Counted from the first letter of the stretch, positions 1-15,725 are shown. The stretch: DNA of 64,000 nucleotides from Styela clava (GCF_964204865.1 NC_135257.1:12298151-12362150); one strand, 5' to 3'. Notes: generated from the sequence alone by a model not told the origin. Numbers and translations are program-made.

Positions 1-215
1 TGAATAAGGCGTCGTTCACCTTGGAGGTTTTTCGTAGCAGCCTGAGATATTTCGAAGCCAATTGCAAACACAGCCTAAAACGATATCACACAGAAGTACT
101 CCAAGTGTGCGATATCCGTGACGAAACAAGTGTACTGGGATTTAAGTAAAATCGTCCAGATAAATTTATACCTGCTGTGCATACTGAACATGGAGAGACA
201 GCTATTTTATGAGTT
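1..215. other. Left-edge intergenic sequence
   Basis: No open frame or repeat that I recognise lies here. It borders the first miniature transposon at 216. Confidence 0.4.
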
Positions 216-223
216 GTTTAAAC

Positions 224-452
224 GGTTCCATTACATTTGAACCCACGACAATTGCACCTATGGAAACTTGCATCTACGGATATTTGAACCCATACTAACC
301 CGAACCCACAACAATTGCACCTAGGTGCATACTATTGCACATATGGAAATTTGCATCTACGGATATTTGAACTTTTAGCACCCGCATATAGATTGCATTG
401 AACCCGCGGATATACGGGTGCAAATTTACGTGGGTTCAAATGTGCCGTCACC
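224..452. mobile_element. Miniature inverted-repeat transposon, acatttgaaccca family, copy 1
   Basis: The element begins ggttccattacatttgaac and ends with the inverted counterpart, gttcaaatgtgccgtcacc. It is flanked on both sides by the same 8 bases, gtttaaac (216-223 and 453-460), which is read as a target-site duplication. The interior is made of the words gaaccca, attgcacc and catctacggatatttgaac repeated in direct and inverted order. There is no coding capacity. An 8 bp duplication is typical of hAT-type elements, but the terminal bases (GGT) are not the usual CAG of hAT, so the superfamily is open. Other copies lie at 4081-4284 and at the right edge of the window. Confidence 0.8.
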
Positions 453-460
453 GTTTAAAC

Positions 461-971
461 ACGAAAGTCTGAACACATGCGATTAAATTTCACACAATTA
501 AAATGCTGTTTCATACGAAACTCCATGATAGAAAACTGTTTCATCGGACCTTCTTCGAACATCTTCACCGCACCCCAAGGATTCGATCGAACACGTTTAA
601 GAAATACTGGTGATACATAAACTCATTACTCAACTCAAAAGAGTATATCTATGTTAGCCTTGAAATTCTATTTCGATTGTGCCATAAATATATTGAACAC
701 CCCCATGTTACATCAGATACATCCGTATAAACATACTGTGTAGGATAAGTATGAAAGTTTGGCCACATTCGGAAGAAAGCCATCTGCTTGGCAGTAATCA
801 TTACTGATAAACAACATCACTATTTTGTCTGAGCACTAATCACTTGTTGTTCGCTGTCCGATATAAGAACAGTTTTGTCAAACGCATCTCCTCTTGCCAC
901 GTCGAGCGTCTAACCCCGTTCGCGGATCTGTTTAGTTTTATTTTCGTTCGTTGTTGAAAGGTTATCGGAAG
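461..971 (+). promoter_or_regulatory. Probable promoter and 5' UTR of the alpha-tubulin gene
   Basis: This is the stretch between the transposon and the alpha-tubulin ATG at 972. It becomes less AT-rich near 880-940, where the transcription start is most likely, and carries no open frame. I see no convincing TATA box at the expected distance. Everything beyond the location is inference. Confidence 0.35.
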
Positions 972-3113
<2,142 letters not shown>

Positions 3114-4072
3114 GCAGACTTTGAAAATATGCCTTCCAATTGCAATATAAATTGTTAGTGTCCCTATTTAACACGTTCCTGGCATATCTGCATCAGTTGT
3201 CGAGATTTTCACGCATTTTCCGAATTTTGTATAGTACCACTTTTCCCGAAACGCTTGTTCCCAGAGCGGACACTTTGATCAGAATACATGCATTTCAATC
3301 AATAGACTAAATCTTAAATGGCTTGTATGGTATTAGCTTATGAATGAAATAATTGAAGCAATAATTGTGCCTTTTTCACGCATATTTGCTTGGGAACTAT
3401 TTTGAGGCGCACGTTGCAGGTGAAATCTTTCTGGAGTCGGGCCTTTGACAATGCGTTTTTTTTGGTGCTTCAATTACTCGAGTTTACGGCTTTCGTGAAA
3501 TTACCCGTCCGTCATGTCGGTTATGCGCATGGGTTTGCTTTTGAGTGAGTGGTAAGTAGTCGGCGCCCCGAAGTGGGATACTTTCTCGTATCCATAATAT
3601 TAGATTTTTAGAAAGGGTAGTGTGATATCCCTTTAGCAGTTCTTATTGCGTATGAATCTGGGAAATAAAATCTCGTTTCGGCCGGCTTCGCACGTTTGGA
3701 ACTTCACTCATCGTTGTCACGATGGGGAAGATAAGCGTAAAGGCGGCTTTATAAATCGGAATTCACGGCATGATTGTCCAAATTCGGTTTATGATGGTAA
3801 ATGACCTACTATTCGCCATCAGAAACTATCAAACAAGCCAACAGAACTTACAAAATGTTGCTACGTGGCTAAAATGCTGATTCTTGTCAGGTTAGAGGCA
3901 TCGCTGTACAACGAATTGAACAAATGTGGGTTTCGCGTTGGCTTTGATGGAATTAATAGTAATCGAAAATCGTATTCTAATTGGATTCGGTTCCATTAAA
4001 TCCTCAAATCATCCCATTGCGTGAAATTTTTTTGTAAGCAAACACTCCACTTATAGCGCGGAAAACGTATGC
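3114..4072 (+). other. Alpha-tubulin 3' UTR and intergenic sequence
   Basis: A possible polyadenylation signal AATAAA lies at 3664-3669; AATATA near 3143 is a weaker alternative. No open frame longer than background and no repeat that I recognise are seen before the transposon at 4081. Confidence 0.3.
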
Positions 4073-4080
4073 CATAAAAC

Positions 4081-4284
4081 GGTGACCGTACATTTGAACC
4101 CATGTACATTTGAACCCATGCGTATATCCACGGGTTCAATCTATATGCGGGTGCTAAAACCCATGGGTTAGGGTTAGTATGGGTTTAACTATCCGTGAAA
4201 CAAAAAAAATTCCATAGGTGCAATAGCATACAGGTGCAATTGTCATGGGTTCAAATGTACGTGGGTTCAAATGTAATGGAACCC
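4081..4284. mobile_element. Miniature inverted-repeat transposon, acatttgaaccca family, copy 2
   Basis: Left end ggtgaccgtacatttgaac, right end the inverted form gttcaaatgtaatggaacc. The flanks share cataaaac (4073-4080 and 4285-4292), an 8 bp duplication (9 bp if the preceding c is counted). The interior shares the tggaattttttttg, gcaattgtcatggg and gcgggtgctaaa words with the copies at 224 and 63929. It sits about 0.5 kb upstream of the MXD start codon. It is non-coding and non-autonomous. Confidence 0.78.
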
Positions 4285-4292
4285 CATAAAAC

Positions 4293-4836
4293 ACTCGGAG
4301 CGGACGGATGCCGTCTACAGAACAACAACACAGGCTGATTGGAGTCTTATATGACGTACAATCATCATACACCAGTCAGCTGATTTCGCAGAGAGGCGTG
4401 GGTGTCGCGTGTTTGTTTCTTCGTGTTGAGCGACGCGCTCCGCATTGCCGATTTTCTGTTGGAAATGGCGGACAGGGGTTTCAAAATTTAGCGATAGCGA
4501 CCTTGTGCTCGCGTCTCTCTTATTCCACTATTGTTTAGCAGCGGTACCCCGCCTCTTCGATACGCGTTTAAAAGGAAAAGTAGGCGCAGGCGTGCGAGAC
4601 ATGTGGCCTCACTGGAGAAGAAATGCTTTGAATTTGATTGGTTACCGAGTTTTTACGTCACGATTTCTTTGTTTTTGTGTTTAGCCCAGAGGTAACAACC
4701 TGACACGACGAGGTTTAGCGGGCGACCTTAGAGCATTTATAGCAGATTTATTTTTAACGAAATATTTGATTACAATTAGTGGAATAACGTGAAACTATTT
4801 TATTAAGCAAGTAACTTAGAATATTGACTGTTAATC
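4293..4836 (+). promoter_or_regulatory. Upstream region and 5' UTR of the MXD-like gene
   Basis: This interval is clearly richer in G and C than its surroundings between about 4300 and 4740, then turns AT-rich just before the ATG at 4837. It overlaps two short open frames that show no protein resemblance. The likely content is promoter and 5' UTR; no specific factor site is claimed. Confidence 0.35.
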
Positions 4837-7800
4837 ATGTTGCGATCAATGAATGCATCTCCGACCAGCGAAAGTGATGACGATACGAAGGGGCTGGGGT
4901 TGGAGTTATTGATTGAAGCTGCAAACTATTTAGAGAAATGTGACAGTAAAAGGCAAAGAGGTAATATACTGACAATCAATTTGTGCATATTTTCCTCAAT
5001 ACCATTCATTTTAAATATGTAAATCGAGAAATTACAGACCTTTATCAGATGATATTTTTCAGTTTTCTTTTTTTATTCTCATTGATTATTAGCACATTAA
5101 GTTGTTGTTGGTGATATATTCTAGTATTGCATTTTACACTTGTGTGATCAATATCAGTTATAACTATATTTCTGATAAAACTGGAAAATGTACCAGTTTA
5201 TAAAAGTCACTCACACAGGTCATAAGTCAGTAAGTGCGGTCATTCTATTTTTCTGCACTCAATAAAATTCAGTTTTGATCAAATACATTATCAATATTTA
5301 TAATAGGCTATATATTGGTGGTATTGTCAAGAAAAGTTGTAAAACTTTTATACACGCATTGATACAGTATTGCAACGTGCATTAGAGCGTTTTGACTATT
5401 GCAGTTGTTACAATAAATACTTTCATCAAGTTTTAAGTAACGTATCAAACTATTCCAGAAGTGTCAATTGATTCAGCAAATGTTGCTCAGTTGTTTATGG
5501 CATGATGTAATAATTCACATTACAGTACAGCACACTATACAAATCGCGTGACATTGTCCCGTTTCAGAGAAACCCATTTTACAGATGATCAGACACCCCT
5601 TCTTTGGGAGACGTCTGGACATTGTTGTCCCTCAATATCGGTAATAATGCAGTATAATGAAGTTGCGCAAAATACTACAAAGAAGCGCACTCTAGTAACG
5701 TCATCATTGAATTCCTTGGGAAAAAATAATCCGATTTACAGAAGGAAAAAAAATTCTACCGTAGCATTCGAGAGTTTTTAGCAAAAAACGGCAATTTTGG
5801 TCATGTGACGGCCTCGATTAATTTAGATTTTTATTGAAACAAGCATGGCACGATATGAAGCATCTGACGTGGTCCCAGACGCCCCTCGTTTGTGAGACAC
5901 ATAGAGTGTTTGTTTTATTGAGCCAAATGGAGGGAAATTCTTGGAATTTGGATAGTGTGCTGTACTTTAGGTGTAACTTTCAACTTTCTAGGTATTTCTC
6001 TGTATTCAGATCATCGCAAGGTTTTAAATATATTTAGCATATTGCATTTAATAAGTATTTCAGCATATTGCATGTTGACTAAAGATTTTGGTTAAAAAAT
6101 ATTTTTGTCTGAACATTGATAAACAATATCGTACCTTATATAGGGTGACTCAAAAAACAGAACCCATAAATTTCTTAATTACTTCTACGAAAATATTTTA
6201 AAATCTGAACACGTAACTTCAGTTTGTGTATGATTGTACCCAAAAGTTGTAGTAATCTACGAGGCTTTGCATAAGAATTATCTTCTCTCTCTCCTTCTCT
6301 GAGTTCTGTTTTTGGGGTCATACCATATAATGATTCATATTGTGATTGAAAAAGATTTTGATTTTGGTGACAAATATTTTTTTTTATTTCATACAGAATC
6401 AGATCATGGATATGCATCAACTTTTAAATACGGTGACGATGAACCGGCTAAAAAACGACTGAAAAGTTCAAAGAAAAGTCAAAGCAGGTATGAATATTGT
6501 GATCAAAAATCTGTTAGACTCTTGAATAATATTGAATACGGATATTTGTTCTAGTTATGAATTCAATTATCCTTTTATATCAATTTAACATTTTTGACAT
6601 GGTATTTCTGAAGTACTATAATGCTCTTTTTGTTTTCAGGACATCCCATAATGAACTTGAAAAAAATAGGTGAGTGGAGTTACTTTAGCCCCATAGGCTG
6701 GATTATCATCCGACTATTTAATTAAACCAAGATTTTGTGTTGTGGTAACTTCATTCTCGACTATCCATGTACCGGTAATGAAAATTCATAAATACTGACC
6801 TAAACTGATGCATTCATTAAAATTGCTCTTCCCCACCCTGGCATGTTTCAAATATTGAGCAAAGGTTTTAATTGTTTCTGTGATATATGATTGTATTATT
6901 TTGATACACAATTTAGACGTGCCCACCTACGAAACTGCCTCGATAACCTCAAATCAATCGTTCCTCTTGGATCTGACTCAAACAGGCACACTACCTTAGG
7001 ACTGTTGAAAAAAGCTACTTCATTGATTAAGGTTGGTGGAAGAAATATTTTCAATTTGGATTTTCAGAATTAATTCGTAATACTTTTTGATAGTACATAT
7101 TATAAAAATGTAATTTCCTGTATTTATAGACTCTCTTGCTGTGAAATTATTCAAGTTAGATACAGACTAATTTATGCTGGGAAAACTTTCGCAAGGCTGA
7201 AGGTTGTTATGGCTTTTTGGTAGCAGTTTTGAATATGTATGGATGATCTTAAATAAAATAATTATGAAAAATTATCATTCTTTAAATTTGTTAATATTTT
7301 AGGACCTTGAGGGGAAGGAGGTTGGTTATGAGAAAGAAAAAGACAAACTCGGCAAATATAATGAACAATTAAAGCAAATTTTATTTCGGTTGGAAATAAA
7401 ATTTGAAAGACTGCGTCGAGATTCAACCGGATCTACTTCACTGTCTGAGTGCTCAAACGATTCTGATAAAGGTAGGTGTATTTTTGTTACAACTTATTTA
7501 GGTTCATAGCAATGCATGCACAACTAGCAAGAAGCGAACAATATGGCAAGCCAACATTTTGAATGTATATACAGACAAACTTCATCAGAGCGATTAATTT
7601 GAATAAGCCTTTCAGCAACCGCCTGCTATATTTAGTTTTATATTATGCACTAGTATATACTCCCTCAAGTAGTTTGTAAGTAGACAGTTAATTTTATCAA
7701 AAGGTTCTGCTTCCACCATGTTTTTATGCACAACATTTTGTATTCTGCAGAAACATTTGAACATTTCAGTTAATAAGTTTTGAATATTTGGTTTCAGAAT

Positions 7801-9378
7801 GAAACATTCAAATTTTGAAATACTTAACATAAACAGATAATCAATGGATATTTCTGCCAATGAAGCCATAATTTAATAATAAATCAAATAAAAATTGTCT
7901 ATTATTCTGTCCTATTTTTGTTATTAAATTTTATAACTGTGTTGCTACATATTACAACATCATTCGAAACATTTCTCAGAAGCAAGGCAATCTTATACAT
8001 TACTGAAATTACAATACCATCTTGCAATGCTCATTGGACAATGATAATTTTCGTGTATCATAGTATTATTTGTTATCGAATATACCTATTGAAAGGATAT
8101 TTTGGACCGTGTTGGATCACAACTCGCAAGTTCCCGTTTCTTTGTAACACAATTGATGTAGGTCACATGGCACGTCAAGTAATTTTGGTGTTAGTCATCG
8201 AAGCGTACAAACGAAGCGTACAAACGTCACACACCTAAGCATATTTACTTAAAGCCACACTTGGGCAAGTCCAGACTTGAGTCAGCTGGTATTTTGTTTG
8301 TAATCTGAAGATCTTATTCTCTCTTTTTCGAGTTGTTGCGTGCGTGCGAATGCTATCAAACATTTGCATCACATTGATGATATGCAGTAGTTTAATATTT
8401 AAACAGAGTAAGGCTATTAATATTTAGTGCCTTTCATGAGGTCAATTGTCTCTTTGAGTGTGACAAATATTATATCAATGTCAAATAAAATGTTCTTCAT
8501 TGTAAATTTAATTCTGCGGACTGTGGTATTGTTCAACATTGGAAAAATAAAACTTAGGTTTTTTAAATTTCCCTCTATATTTAATATGAATTGATTCAGA
8601 ATACTGAATTGCGTATCCCAAATTTTTCCCTAATAATAACATTTTTTGAAGGAAAACTTATTAGACTGAGAAATTCCCAGTAGGCCTACATGTTTTTGTA
8701 TTTTATCAGAATGGAATTGAATTAAAGATCATTTCTGATCTTATCAGTATTTGAAATGGTGTGGCTATTGACTTTATATGCGAATCATTTTGACTTGTAT
8801 TTTAACCAAAGTTTTTCAGCGTTCTAATGTCACAAATGCGAGGTTATGAAATTCATTTTTAAGCCTGCACGTTTTCTATTCATTTAAAACATTGCTTTCT
8901 AAATGTTTATATGATGGGTCATTATTGATAAATCATGAGATTGGATACCAAATTATCATTGTAGGGAAATTTCCATTATCCTCCACATATTATCAGTAAT
9001 CAAAATTAGTTTTGTCTCTATTTTAGAGGAGAGTAATATGGCTTATATTGAACTTATTCGCAATGATCTTAACTACACATTGCTTTGACTGATTAAAGTT
9101 TTAATGGGTGTAATTCCATGTTCTAATAGTATAGTTAATAAGACTTGGTGATCTAAATTGTTTCTATTTGTTTCTATAGCCTCAACCTGATTAGCGTTTT
9201 TATTATATTTTAAATTAATGTAAATTTCTGTATTTTTTAATGAACAGATGAAATTATTGATGTTTTGGACACAAGCTGTAGCAGCAGCGACGAGTTAATC
9301 CAAGTTATGACAGCGGCCAACAACGATGCCAACGGTATGCTTATCAGCATGCCTGAAATTTTGATTGTCTCTACGTAG
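4837..9378 (+). CDS. MXD: MXD/MAD-family bHLH-leucine zipper repressor, 6 exons, about 219 aa
   Basis: Nuclear transcriptional repressor that by family pairs with MAX on E-boxes and recruits SIN3. Exons: 4837-4960, 6397-6487, 6640-6669, 6917-7031, 7303-7471, 9248-9378. Residues about 20-34 ([15 protein letters not shown]) form the amphipathic SIN3-interaction helix of the MAD family. The basic region [14 protein letters not shown] contains the His/Glu/Arg E-box contacts. Helix-loop-helix reads [11 protein letters not shown] and [15 protein letters not shown], followed in exon 5 by a zipper ([20 protein letters not shown]). A Ser-rich acidic tail follows. The exon 6 frame ends at TAG 9376-9378, giving a length close to vertebrate MXD proteins (206-228 aa). 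A donor-like ggtatgc at 9334 could instead splice to a later exon, for example one starting near 11856, so the last about 15 residues are less certain. The first intron is 1.4 kb. Confidence 0.92.
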
Positions 9379-11300
9379 CATGTCTCTCTGATGAACCAGG
9401 TCAACATTTTCCTTTTAATCATAAACATTTTGCTTCGTCACTTCCAGTAATGACTACATTTGCGACTCTGATTATTTCTAAAAATAAATATATATTTCTA
9501 TATATTAATATTATTAAGAAAATGAATTTTATTGACCTTCAAAAATTTCCTAACAAGCGAAAGCTAATTTCCCATGCCCTAATAATATTAGGCAAATTGA
9601 ATCAGGGAGTTATCCGCTTTTATTATTTCATTTATTGAAATCTGATTTAGAAATTCTTTATGGTTTTGTTGTGCTTCCTATTTACTCTCATTAGGCCAAT
9701 GTACTTAAATAAAAATAAATGACTATTTGGGGCACGGAATTTATTAGTGGTATATCAACACTTTTCTATATTGCTGTGGTTTTTCTCACATCAATGTATG
9801 AATAGCATAGGAGAATAATCTATTCTTCGTTTTTATATGTTGTTGAAGTAGTTAAGATTCATATAAAAACCCTATAAGTGTAAGATTCCTAGGCCTATCA
9901 TGCTTAGGATTTATTATAATTGTTTTTGAACTGCATATTATTAATTGTTTTTCTCTGGCTGAAAATACTTTCTGTAATTACAAGCTTCGCCATGGAAATG
10001 GGAGCTTGCATTTAAAAATTTCATAATATGTATCGTATACATGTCGATACATTCTCGAGTCTCGAAATTCCAAGTACTGTATTGCTTTACAATAAAAATG
10101 AATATGTATTTTCATGTCGCAAAGATTTTTTGTTATGCAAATGCTATCGTTATTGCCCTACGAGCGAGCCAACCAACCAACCAGGTAAACTCACCTATCG
10201 CCTTTCAAGACATTTTCCACACCAAATGCGGCCAAAGAATCACTGTGAAAATTTGAAAAGAATATATTCAGGCCCATTCAAATTTGTATTGTGTGTTTTG
10301 TCTCCAGTTCTAAATTTCTAAATTCAAATTCAAGGGAAAACTGTGTTGAATTTTTGGTGCCTAAATTATGCATTTGTCCAACTGACACTGGCGACACAGA
10401 ATGTTATTTAATATTCAGTTCCCGAAACTAAAATATCATAAATTGTGTTTATATATGAGTGTATTATTAATATATTGAAAAAAAAAATTATATATATAAT
10501 TGGTTTTAGGTAATACATATGACTGTCTTGTGACCTGTGTATATCAACCAAAACTTTATTTTTTATATGTCTATTCGGTAATTCACTTAACAATGCGCCA
10601 AATTATTTCAAACCATTGGTTCAGGGTTTAACAAACCGTCATTATGCCCAATTTTTTTTATTCTAATCCAAATTTGTGGTCGCATTACAAGTTAACAATT
10701 GAAATAATCAATTGGATTTGACTATTGGATCCTTAAAAAAATATGCAAATTAGCCGGCCCCTGTGCCAGCGTAAGGTGTAATAGGCCAAAGTAAATCTAT
10801 CGCTATTTTATGTAAAGTGTTTTATGAATAGTTGAACTCTTTATTGAAACCTGTTAATGCACAAACCTGAGGATTGTGGATATTATAATTCATTACTATA
10901 GGAGTGATCTGTATGCCAGCAGTCATAATATGACCCTCGGGCCTAATTTGGCTCGATGGTAAACTTGAATTAGGGCAAGTGGTTCTGAAAAAAATTCAGT
11001 TTTGATTGTGGTTCGAAGTGTTATTTATGTATAGAGGTATGTTTGTAGACAGTTCCGTATATTTTATGTAGAATGTAATCACATGTCAATACATCAGCAA
11101 CTAGCATATTCATGAAATAAGCTTAGAATGTCTAATTTTTGTTTGGAAAGGTCATATTTTTTAGCTTGTGATGCGTTATTCTTTATTGTAATTCTCTCAT
11201 TGTTGGGTGTATTTTTCTTATTTTTGTCAAATTTTTTGTACCTGTGTAAAACTTTATCACTACATAATGATACTATTCTGATGTCGTTTTGTAATAATAT
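9379..11300 (+). other. MXD 3' UTR and AT-rich intergenic sequence
   Basis: Overlapping AATAAA signals near 9707-9717 are plausible polyadenylation sites for MXD. Further on there are only short AT-rich open frames without protein-like composition. Confidence 0.35.
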
Positions 11301-14300
11301 CTATTTTTAATACCCCTAACAAATAAAAAACTATATGTGTGCGAAATGAAATGTATCTTTATTTTCTCCGTGTTTTATTGTTTTTGTTGTACTATCTTAT
11401 ATTCACAAATAAAAAATAAAAATATAGATTTAAGGTTTGGGGATGTTCCATATCTAAAAGATATACATCCTAGTTTTAGGGGTTCAATTTAATAAGTTCA
11501 TATTTCAAATGAAGCATGGTTAGGACCTTAGGTACTGATTATTCTGCATTAAAAATGAATTAATTCTATTGTAAAACACCTTGAACAGAATTTTGAAAAC
11601 TATATATCCAGTATGAGAAACTATATATTCAGTAGGAGAATATGTGAAACACTTGAAAAATTTAAAACATGAATTCATTCTATTATTTGAAATTGCTTCA
11701 TAATTGTGTCATATGCAAAATTTACTTTAGCACATTTATAAAAACTTCAGATATTTATGACAGAAAATTCTTTCCAATAAAACGTTTCTAAACAAATCTG
11801 TATTTTTTCAGATTTAAACCAGTTTTTCTGTGAAATTTGTTGTTCAATTTTTCAGGCATTCCCACCCGAGACTGTCAAATAAGCTATATAATTATCTTGC
11901 CATAATAACTGTTGATTCATTTTAAATCCCCAAGCTCAATTAACCCAAAAAAATTTTCAGTCACCATGTTTCAATTCTTCTCCTTTTATTTGGCTAATAC
12001 TAAAAATTCTCGGATATCCACACATGTGAAAAAGTCCACTGTTGATTAAAAATTCGCTACAGTTAACAACACACCTCAAAATCTTTTTTGATTCTGAAAA
12101 CTCTCATTGGTAAATGTGAATTATTTGTAACAAAAATAAGAGATCTTAATTCAGCATAATTGTTATTTCAGCAATGTGGTCCCATCAACTACATGTAGTA
12201 TTATTAATAATTGTGAAGCTCCAACAAAGATTCTATAAATCGGGCTTATCATGATTAGACCTATGGATATATGATACCCTGTAAACAGCATCTCTTTTGA
12301 AAGCTAAGTATTGAAAACAATAGGATGTCTACATGCTTACCCGTATGGTATGTGTTCACAAAAGTGTCAACTGTCAAGGTTTCTCGTTATAGGCCTCTAA
12401 TATATTTAAGTATTTAATTTTGGGTCATGCAAAACCAGGTAAACTTTTTGAGGATAGTTCTTCAGTTAAAATATAAAAAATTTAGGCTTATGGTGTTTGA
12501 TTATGGGCTAATTCAATACAATATCAGATTCCCTTATTCTTAACAATAACCCCATTTTGGTTAACAAAATATAATTATGTGAATTCTAAAAATTCAAATT
12601 GATATTGAAAATTTGGCCTCCCATGTGATTGTGAAGAATCCATGTGACAAAGATTAGAGTCATATCATATGAATATGTTATTATGACCTACCCACTTGCT
12701 GAACTGAAAATTGATTTTACTTTTTAATAATGGCAAAAGCAACTGGATTGCTATTTTTGAGATTAACCCATGCAGTGAAGTATGTGTGAAGCCTTTTTGT
12801 TGTTTTCTGTTTTCCTCATTTGTTTCGCTCTAACTTTACAGCTGTGTGTACTAAATTCTCACCTGTCTGTCTCCTTATGATCTTAACTTTTTTTGTCATT
12901 TTCTTCTCATTTCTAGTCCTGCATAATCTCAATTACACTTTTTTATCAGTTAAAATTAAATAGGAGTAAGATTACTTTGCTGAATCTGAAACTTATTTTT
13001 GTGAAATAGGTTTTCACCACTATTCATTACTATATACAGTATATATATTTTGTATCGTGTAAAAAATTTTCCGCTTTGTTATGTCATTGTGCTTCTCTGT
13101 CAGAAAATATTGTATTTGTGTAAATCTGATCATCGGCCCCTATCTATTAAGCCGTGAATAAATATGAATGAAGTCAGTGGAACTTTTTTGATGTTATTCA
13201 TAGTATCGTAATTGTATTTGTGTAGAAACCTATGGGCATCAGAACAATGTTGTACATTCTGTTCAAAGTTGCCCTTGTTTCAAGTTAGAAAATAGAAGTT
13301 GTATGGAGTTTTGGTCTAAATTCAAACCATTTTTAGTTGATTTTAGCACATGAATCTCCTCAATGCTTAGCCAAACTCAATATGATGTCACAGTTTGACC
13401 AGGTTTTTTGAATATGAAAAGTAAATTTGCACGATCCGACTAACATACAATTTTACTGTTTTTTTTTGTATTTTTTTAAAATATATTTTTCAATTTGGCT
13501 GTTTTGTGCTTTCCAAACTAAGTTCGGCTAAATTGCAATTGCGTTATTGCCTATGTTATTAAATTTTATTGTGCTATTATTCTTGTATGCGAAGCTTTCA
13601 AATGAAAAAAAAGTCCATCTTAAAAATTCAATTTGTTGCTGTTTTATTTTAATATATTCGGTATGGTGATAAAATATATCTTATGTGCCGCAAACTGCTG
13701 GCTTATTTCAACTTCAACCTCTTGAATTGTATTTTTTCCTTTTTCTCACTCGAAAATAAAATTTATTTCAATAGTAAAGGTATTGTGTCATGTTGTTGAA
13801 ATCTCAACAGCCAGTTATTGAATAGGCAGCTTGGGGAATATTCATTTGTTGTCTTAAGCGGGTGTACCAGGAACTGTTGTCTCGATGTTCTCCAACTAGA
13901 CCATATTCTTTGTACAGTACTCTGTAGGGAGGAATCCCCAAAGCAAATGCTGGTGTTTCACCTGGGCACCTGTAGTTCATTATACATTAACGATGGACAA
14001 AAATAGATTGGGAACTCATTTGATGGCGCAATCCACCCACGCAATGTCGAAACTAAAGACAGATGGAGAGAAACAAAATATTTTTCAATGTTGGTGTCAA
14101 GCTAGGAAAGTGTTGCGATACGGCTGCTACCAGTCCACAGACTTACATTACTTAAGTAAACTGAGTACTTTTGACGTTGTGGTGCTTGGTTGTCAAATAT
14201 TCCTAGAATCTAACGAAGTCTGTCATATTGATTCGGAATTTTCACTTTTACATAGCTTTTTAATCCAGAGTTTAAAAAAGTCACACATGTGTGTAAAGTG

Positions 14301-14840
14301 GAATAGGTGGTAAGCAACAACGTGAGGTCATTCACGTATCAGTTTATGGTCTTCCTCGTGTGTAATTCTATTGTTATCTAATCAATGAAGTCTACGCCAA
14401 TATTCGTGACTCAATCAGAATTTTATACGCAAACTAATTTAGAAACCTGTGCTGAGATGTGAGTAATATGTGCGTCCGGTTGGTTATAGACCTTTGACGT
14501 CAAAATGACGTACACGTTTAACATCGAAAACGACGTTATACTCGTTCAATATTCGGAGAATGAACTCTTTTGTCAACTTAATGCTTTGGATACGTCTGGC
14601 TAAAGCCACAGCGCAGGTTCATTTTCTCAGGGCCCGTGCTTGACACTCCCTTCGTTTGGTTTTCAAGGTGTAAACGTGCAGAAGGTTGAAAGCACATTTA
14701 TGAGATGTGTCACGTTGACTACGAAACAGGGACTTTACGGATGCCACAATGGGCGACAGTGTAATGTTATTTCGAATTGTTGGATGTATTTCGCTCGTTT
14801 TGATATTTTTAAATTAGTATGTTTTAAAACACTTTGATGA
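11301..14840. other. Long intergenic stretch with no recognisable gene
   Basis: It is AT-rich, with scattered poly-T and AATAAA words (for example near 13157) and no splice-bounded conserved frame. A 106-codon open frame at 13993-14313 has an ATG but no family resemblance, and I do not call it. The base composition becomes more balanced from about 13800 on. Nothing else can be supported. Confidence 0.3.
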
Positions 14841-14841
14841 T

Positions 14842-15005
14842 ATAGGATGGGATTTACCAATTTAGCCTGGGGGTGGCGAGGAAAGCCGATAAAACGGCTA
14901 AATCATAAGGCGAACCCAAGCCTATCGTCCGGTTACCAGTCCATGATGGGTATGGAAATAGTTAGCTGCTAGCCAGTTATTATGTTTTAGATGCATGAAC
15001 TGCTA
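14842..15005 (-). mobile_element. Truncated tRNA-derived SINE copy, 3' half
   Basis: Reading the minus strand, this matches the 3' half of the SINE at 52064-52403. Shared blocks on the plus strand are aggatgggatttacc (tail), gaggaaagccgataa, cgtccggttaccagtcc and gatgcatgaact. The tRNA-like head is missing, as expected for a 5'-truncated retroposon copy. Confidence 0.7.
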
Positions 15006-15614
15006 ATTATATGATATTTTGAATTTAGTAGTCTTCTAATATTTCCCATATGACACGTGTATAGGCAATAATGCACTTGTTTGGTGTCGAACGTGCCCTG
15101 CGGTCATGTATGTGGCGTAGCGTTTCTCCTCTCAGTCAAAACAATAGAAGGAACATGCTTTTTACCATTGGCTTGCTTTGAATCGCCTAATTAGGCATTC
15201 CGTCTGAACTTTTTTGTATTAAACCAAACCGGAAGTTCGTGAGAAAAGTGGCGGACCGCCCAGATAACGCCTCTCAAATTTGTAACCAGTTTTGCATGCT
15301 GTTTGGCCATCAAAAGCCTCCATGATAAATTTCTGCATTATCGCTGTTACGCTTAATCACTTGTACATACGGTTCACTGACCCAGTGAGTTTGTATTGGG
15401 GCGTATAGAGGGCGGAGAGTGCGTGACGGCCATATATAAAACATTTAAATATCCAAGTACAAGCCTTAAAATGAAAATTTTTTCATGTAACCATGTAATT
15501 GCGATACAAGTAATTTAGCATCAAAACTACCAGTTACTAGGTTTTTGAAGTAAATATATTATACACTATGAGTTTGAGGGAGCACAATATTTATCCAATT
15601 ACTACTACAAGATT

Positions 15615-15725
15615 TTATTTCTTCTTTTTCTTTCCCTTCTTTCCTTTTCCACTTTCTTCTTCTTCATCCGGATTTTTCGCTGCTTCTAATCTTTTCTTCC
15701 CGAGTGGGGTTTTCATATACCAATT
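15615..15725 (-). CDS. IQCA1: Second, duplicated terminal exon of IQCA1 (alternative C-terminus)
   Basis: Read leftward, a splice acceptor (aacgcag) precedes an open frame that starts NWYMKTPLGKKR, continues with an acidic segment DEEESG, and ends in a poly-lysine tail and TAA. It is a diverged duplicate of the terminal exon at 16590-16724 (SWYGKTPLGKKR...). Both are phase 0, so either can follow exon 21 (17052-17141). Using this exon would give an 839-residue protein instead of 847. The frame is intact and the acceptor is present, so it may be a true alternative last exon; a decaying duplicate is the other reading. Confidence 0.6.
   Translation of the reverse strand, partial: NWYMKTPLGKKRLEAAKNPDEEEESGKGKKGKKKKK

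Noticed and set aside
6139-6170. Mariner-like terminus (tagggtgactcaaaaaa) in an MXD intron
   Set aside because: Only one end is seen; no inverted partner or TA duplication could be identified.
7918-8238. 106-codon open frame in the last MXD intron
   Set aside because: Starts with TTG, hydrophobic low-complexity content, no relation to MXD proteins, and lies within the intron between exons 5 and 6.
13993-14313. 106-codon open frame with an ATG
   Set aside because: No domain, no splice partner and no conserved composition; likely chance in a longer intergenic stretch.
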